Shown here: piece by piece, positions 61,018-62,790 of the stretch
Layout: each line of letters begins with the position of its first letter
How positions within the stretch are numbered: position 1 is the first letter of the stretch
Assembly (NCBI RefSeq): GCF_021083185.1
Contig: NZ_JAIGQB010000014.1
Location: forward strand, 1-62,790
Reading direction: 5' to 3'
Length of the DNA: 62,790 bases
Source: Nocardioides furvisabuli
GTDB taxonomy: Bacteria; Actinomycetota; Actinomycetes; Propionibacteriales; Nocardioidaceae
Made by a program: the position numbers and the translations under genes
The notes under the pieces: generated by a model
The model's input: the letters and a program-made list of their open reading frames with translations, nothing else
Databases searched by the model: none
What the model was told of the DNA's origin: nothing

Positions 61018-62136
61018 ATGGAACTCGCCAGCGTCGTGCCGCCGTACGTCGCGACGCCTCTCGAGCTCCTGCCGTTCCGTGCGGTGATGCTGGCGCCCGA
61101 GCGGGTCGGGGATCCCGCATCGGCCAGAGCGCTGGCGCGACCCTATCGCGACGTCGCGGCCCGTCTGGAGCAGTGGATCGCGCAGGGTCGCGCCACAGCG
61201 GACACCGCACCCGCGATCTATCTCCACGAGTACACCGTCGGTGGCCTCACGGTGCGCGGCCTCGTCGGCGCGCTGTCGATGTCGCGTCGGGCGACGTCCT
61301 TCGACGAGCGAGCCGTGTGGCCACACGAGGCCATCCATCCCGAGCAGGCCGGCGAGCTGGCCGACCGGATGCTGCAGATGGACCTCAACCCTGCCCCGAT
61401 CCTCCTGGTCCACCACGGGCGAGCCCAGCTGCGGGAGATCGTCACGTCCGTCAGCCAGAGCGCACCCGACTGGCGCTACCTCGACCGCACCGGCCAGCGC
61501 CAGCGCATCTGGGCCATCCGCGACGCCGACACCCTCGCAGGGATCGCCGGGCTCCTCGCGACGACTCGCTGCCTCCTCGCCGACGGCCACCACCGGTACG
61601 CCGCGTACTTGCGTCTGCAGGAGGAGCACCCTGGAACGCCGTGGGACACCGGCCTGGCCATGCTGGTCGACCAGGACGACACTCCCCTGTTCCTCGGGGC
61701 CATCCACCGGACCTTCCCGGGCACCACGCTCATCGACCTTCTCGGCGCCTCGCGCGCCGCGGGGGCGCAGGTCACTCCTCACGAGCGCCATCAGGCCCTG
61801 CTCGCGCTCGACAGCACGCACTTCGTGCTGACCGACGGTGAGTCGTGGCACGTGGTGACACCGCCGGCCCTCCCCCAGGACGCACCCGTGTCATGGGTGC
61901 ACGACTCCGTGCTTCCGCGTCTGACCAGATCGGAGGTCCGCGTGATGCACCACCACAACGTCGACGAGGCGCTGGCTGCAGCGGGCCCTGCCGCGCCGGC
62001 GGTCCTCCTGCCCAGCCCTGACTTCGAGCAGGTGCGGGCCCTGGTCGAGTCCGGGGGTCTTCTCCCGGAGAAGGCAACGTCATTCCAGCCCAAGCCCAGT
62101 CTTGGGGTGCTCATGCGCCCGGTGCTCGGCGGATGA
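61018..62136 (+). CDS. DUF1015-family protein
   Basis: A 372-aa protein with the DUF1015 pattern: an early PFRAVMLAPERVG strand, YLHEYTVGG, a central LLADGHHRYAAYL motif and a C-terminal MHHHNVDEAL stretch. The family is widespread; function is not established, though the DGHHRY motif suggests a catalytic or metal site. ATG 61018 is taken; an upstream GTG would add seven residues. The 3' end overlaps the convergent OB-fold gene by 26 bp. Confidence 0.88.
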   Translation: MELASVVPPYVATPLELLPFRAVMLAPERVGDPASARALARPYRDVAARLEQWIAQGRATADTAPAIYLHEYTVGGLTVRGLVGALSMSRRATSFDERAVWPHEAIHPEQAGELADRMLQMDLNPAPILLVHHGRAQLREIVTSVSQSAPDWRYLDRTGQRQRIWAIRDADTLAGIAGLLATTRCLLADGHHRYAAYLRLQEEHPGTPWDTGLAMLVDQDDTPLFLGAIHRTFPGTTLIDLLGASRAAGAQVTPHERHQALLALDSTHFVLTDGESWHVVTPPALPQDAPVSWVHDSVLPRLTRSEVRVMHHHNVDEALAAAGPAAPAVLLPSPDFEQVRALVESGGLLPEKATSFQPKPSLGVLMRPVLGG

Positions 62137-62473
62137 TCCTCGCGGCCGAGGTCTCGACCTCCACGCGGGATCGGGTGGCGCCCCCCGCCTGGTAGAACCG
62201 GCACCTGACGGCGCCCTCGACCTCGACCAGGTCACCGACCCGCCAGGTGAGCACGCTGCGACGCACACGAGCACTCCACGCGGCGCAGGGCACCGAGTCC
62301 ACTCGTTGACCGGTCGTCGCACCGGCCCTGGGCACCGACACCCGGAAGGTGATCACGGCGTCACCACTCGGCAGCTCCACCGTCGTGGGACCGCTGGTGA
62401 GTCGACCCACCAGTCGTACGTCGTTGAGGGCGACCTCGAGGTCGCCGGCGTCCTTCGTCTGTGTCTTGGTCAC
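62111..62473 (-). CDS. SSB-like OB-fold protein
   Basis: A 120-aa protein starting at GTG 62473 after a very strong AGGAGGTGGA ribosome site. NDVRLVGRLTSGPTTVELPS, VITFRVSVPR and VGDLVEVEGAVRCRFY follow the OB-fold strand plan of single-stranded DNA-binding proteins, with the C-terminal acidic tail missing. It may be an accessory SSB as found in several actinobacteria for competence or repair. It overlaps the convergent DUF1015 gene. A pair of DnaA-box-like repeats lies upstream. Confidence 0.8.
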   Translation of the reverse strand: MTKTQTKDAGDLEVALNDVRLVGRLTSGPTTVELPSGDAVITFRVSVPRAGATTGQRVDSVPCAAWSARVRRSVLTWRVGDLVEVEGAVRCRFYQAGGATRSRVEVETSAARIIRRAPGA

Positions 62474-62537
62474 AGTCCACCTCCTGTGACCACACCATTC
62501 CCCTGGCGACCGACAACCGCGCGGCAGTGCCGGTGTG

Positions 62538-62579
62538 CCTGTGGACACCTGCGCTAGGGAGCCACCTGTGGACACCTGC
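62538..62579. repeat. Direct repeat pair with DnaA-box-like core
   Basis: CCTGTGGACACCTGC occurs at 62538-62552 and 62565-62579, 27 bp apart. The core TGTGGACAC is one base from an actinobacterial DnaA box. It lies between the SSB-like start and the 5S gene. Confidence 0.7.
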
Positions 62580-62625
62580 AGGCCCACGATCGGCATGCTC
62601 CGTGACCCGGGAAACGTCCGGGAAC

Positions 62626-62659
62626 GCAAAAGTGGGGCCACCCGAAGGTGACCCCACTT
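62626..62659 (-). terminator. Intrinsic terminator of the rRNA operon
   Basis: On the minus strand AAGTGGGGTCACC-TTCG-GGTGGCCCCACTT forms a 13-bp stem (one G-U pair) with a TTCG tetraloop followed by TTTGCG. It is 12 bp after the 5S rRNA 3' end. Confidence 0.9.
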
Positions 62660-62670
62660 CCACAATGTAT

Positions 62671-62787
62671 GTCCGGCGGCGTCCTACTCTCCCACAACCT
62701 CTCGGTTGCAGTACCATCGGCGCTGAAAGGCTTAACTTCCGGGTTCGGTATGGGACCGGGTGTTTCCCGTTTCGCTATGGCCGCCGT
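62671..62787 (-). rRNA. rrf: 5S ribosomal RNA
   Basis: 117 nt on the minus strand, beginning ACGGCGGCCATAGCG and ending CGCCGCCGGAC. The conserved CCGAACCCGGAAGTTAAG block and the GAGAGTAGGACGC block near the 3' end are present, and the two ends pair. The rest of the rRNA operon should lie beyond the right edge. Confidence 0.95.
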
Positions 62788-62790
62788 AAC

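Overview
The window is high-GC actinobacterial DNA, most likely from a Nocardioides-like member of the Propionibacteriales. The chromosomal half (about 34.1-62.8 kb) keeps a gene order familiar from Mycobacterium: der-plsC-cmk-tyrA-aroH-rluB-scpB-scpA-(RHH)-parA, then xerD-ald, then pyrG-steB-steA-recN-nadK-tlyA-HAD phosphatase. GTGA/ATGA stop-start overlaps are everywhere, and a 5S rRNA gene closes the window. Genus is inferred from style and synteny, not from a search.

The left half (1 to about 34.09 kb) is an integrated conjugative element (ICE). Its right end abuts the 3' end of a tRNA-Pro(GGG) gene, with an excisionase-like gene and a tyrosine integrase beside it. The left end lies outside the window. 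Its backbone encodes a prim-pol replication protein, ParB, a VirB8-like protein, an M23 plus M15-like wall hydrolase, two VirB2-like pilins, a VirB6/TrbL protein, an SCO6880-type protein, a VirB4-like ATPase, ArdC antirestriction, a VirD4 coupling ATPase and an SSB. No relaxase is recognisable.

Four cargo blocks sit in the element. (1) At 228-4672 on the minus strand, an ECF sigma factor, an HTH protein and an ImmA/IrrE-type metalloprotease precede a ubiquitin-like operon (multiubiquitin protein, E1/ThiF-like enzyme, DUF6527-type zinc protein). The sigma gene and the ubiquitin-like operon share a promoter-like sequence with identical 39-nt architecture, which suggests a self-amplifying, protease-gated switch. 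(2) At 4886-6335, an IS110-family insertion whose left end folds as a two-loop bridge RNA; its loops match the element's own ends and the left target flank. (3) At 16952-20168, a more AT-rich three-gene operon placed between conjugation genes: an ORC/STAND-like ATPase, a TIR/deoxyribosyltransferase-like protein and a Rossmann/CARF-like protein. This is a candidate undescribed defence system. (4) At 26911-31496, a type III restriction-modification pair on the opposite strand.

The chromosomal part is mostly housekeeping: ribosome assembly (Der), rRNA modification (RluB, TlyA), aromatic amino-acid synthesis (TyrA, AroH), chromosome organisation (ScpA/ScpB/ParA, XerD, RecN), nucleotide and NAD metabolism (Cmk, PyrG, NadK, Nudix), peptidases, lipid acylation and division-linked envelope proteins (SteA/SteB).
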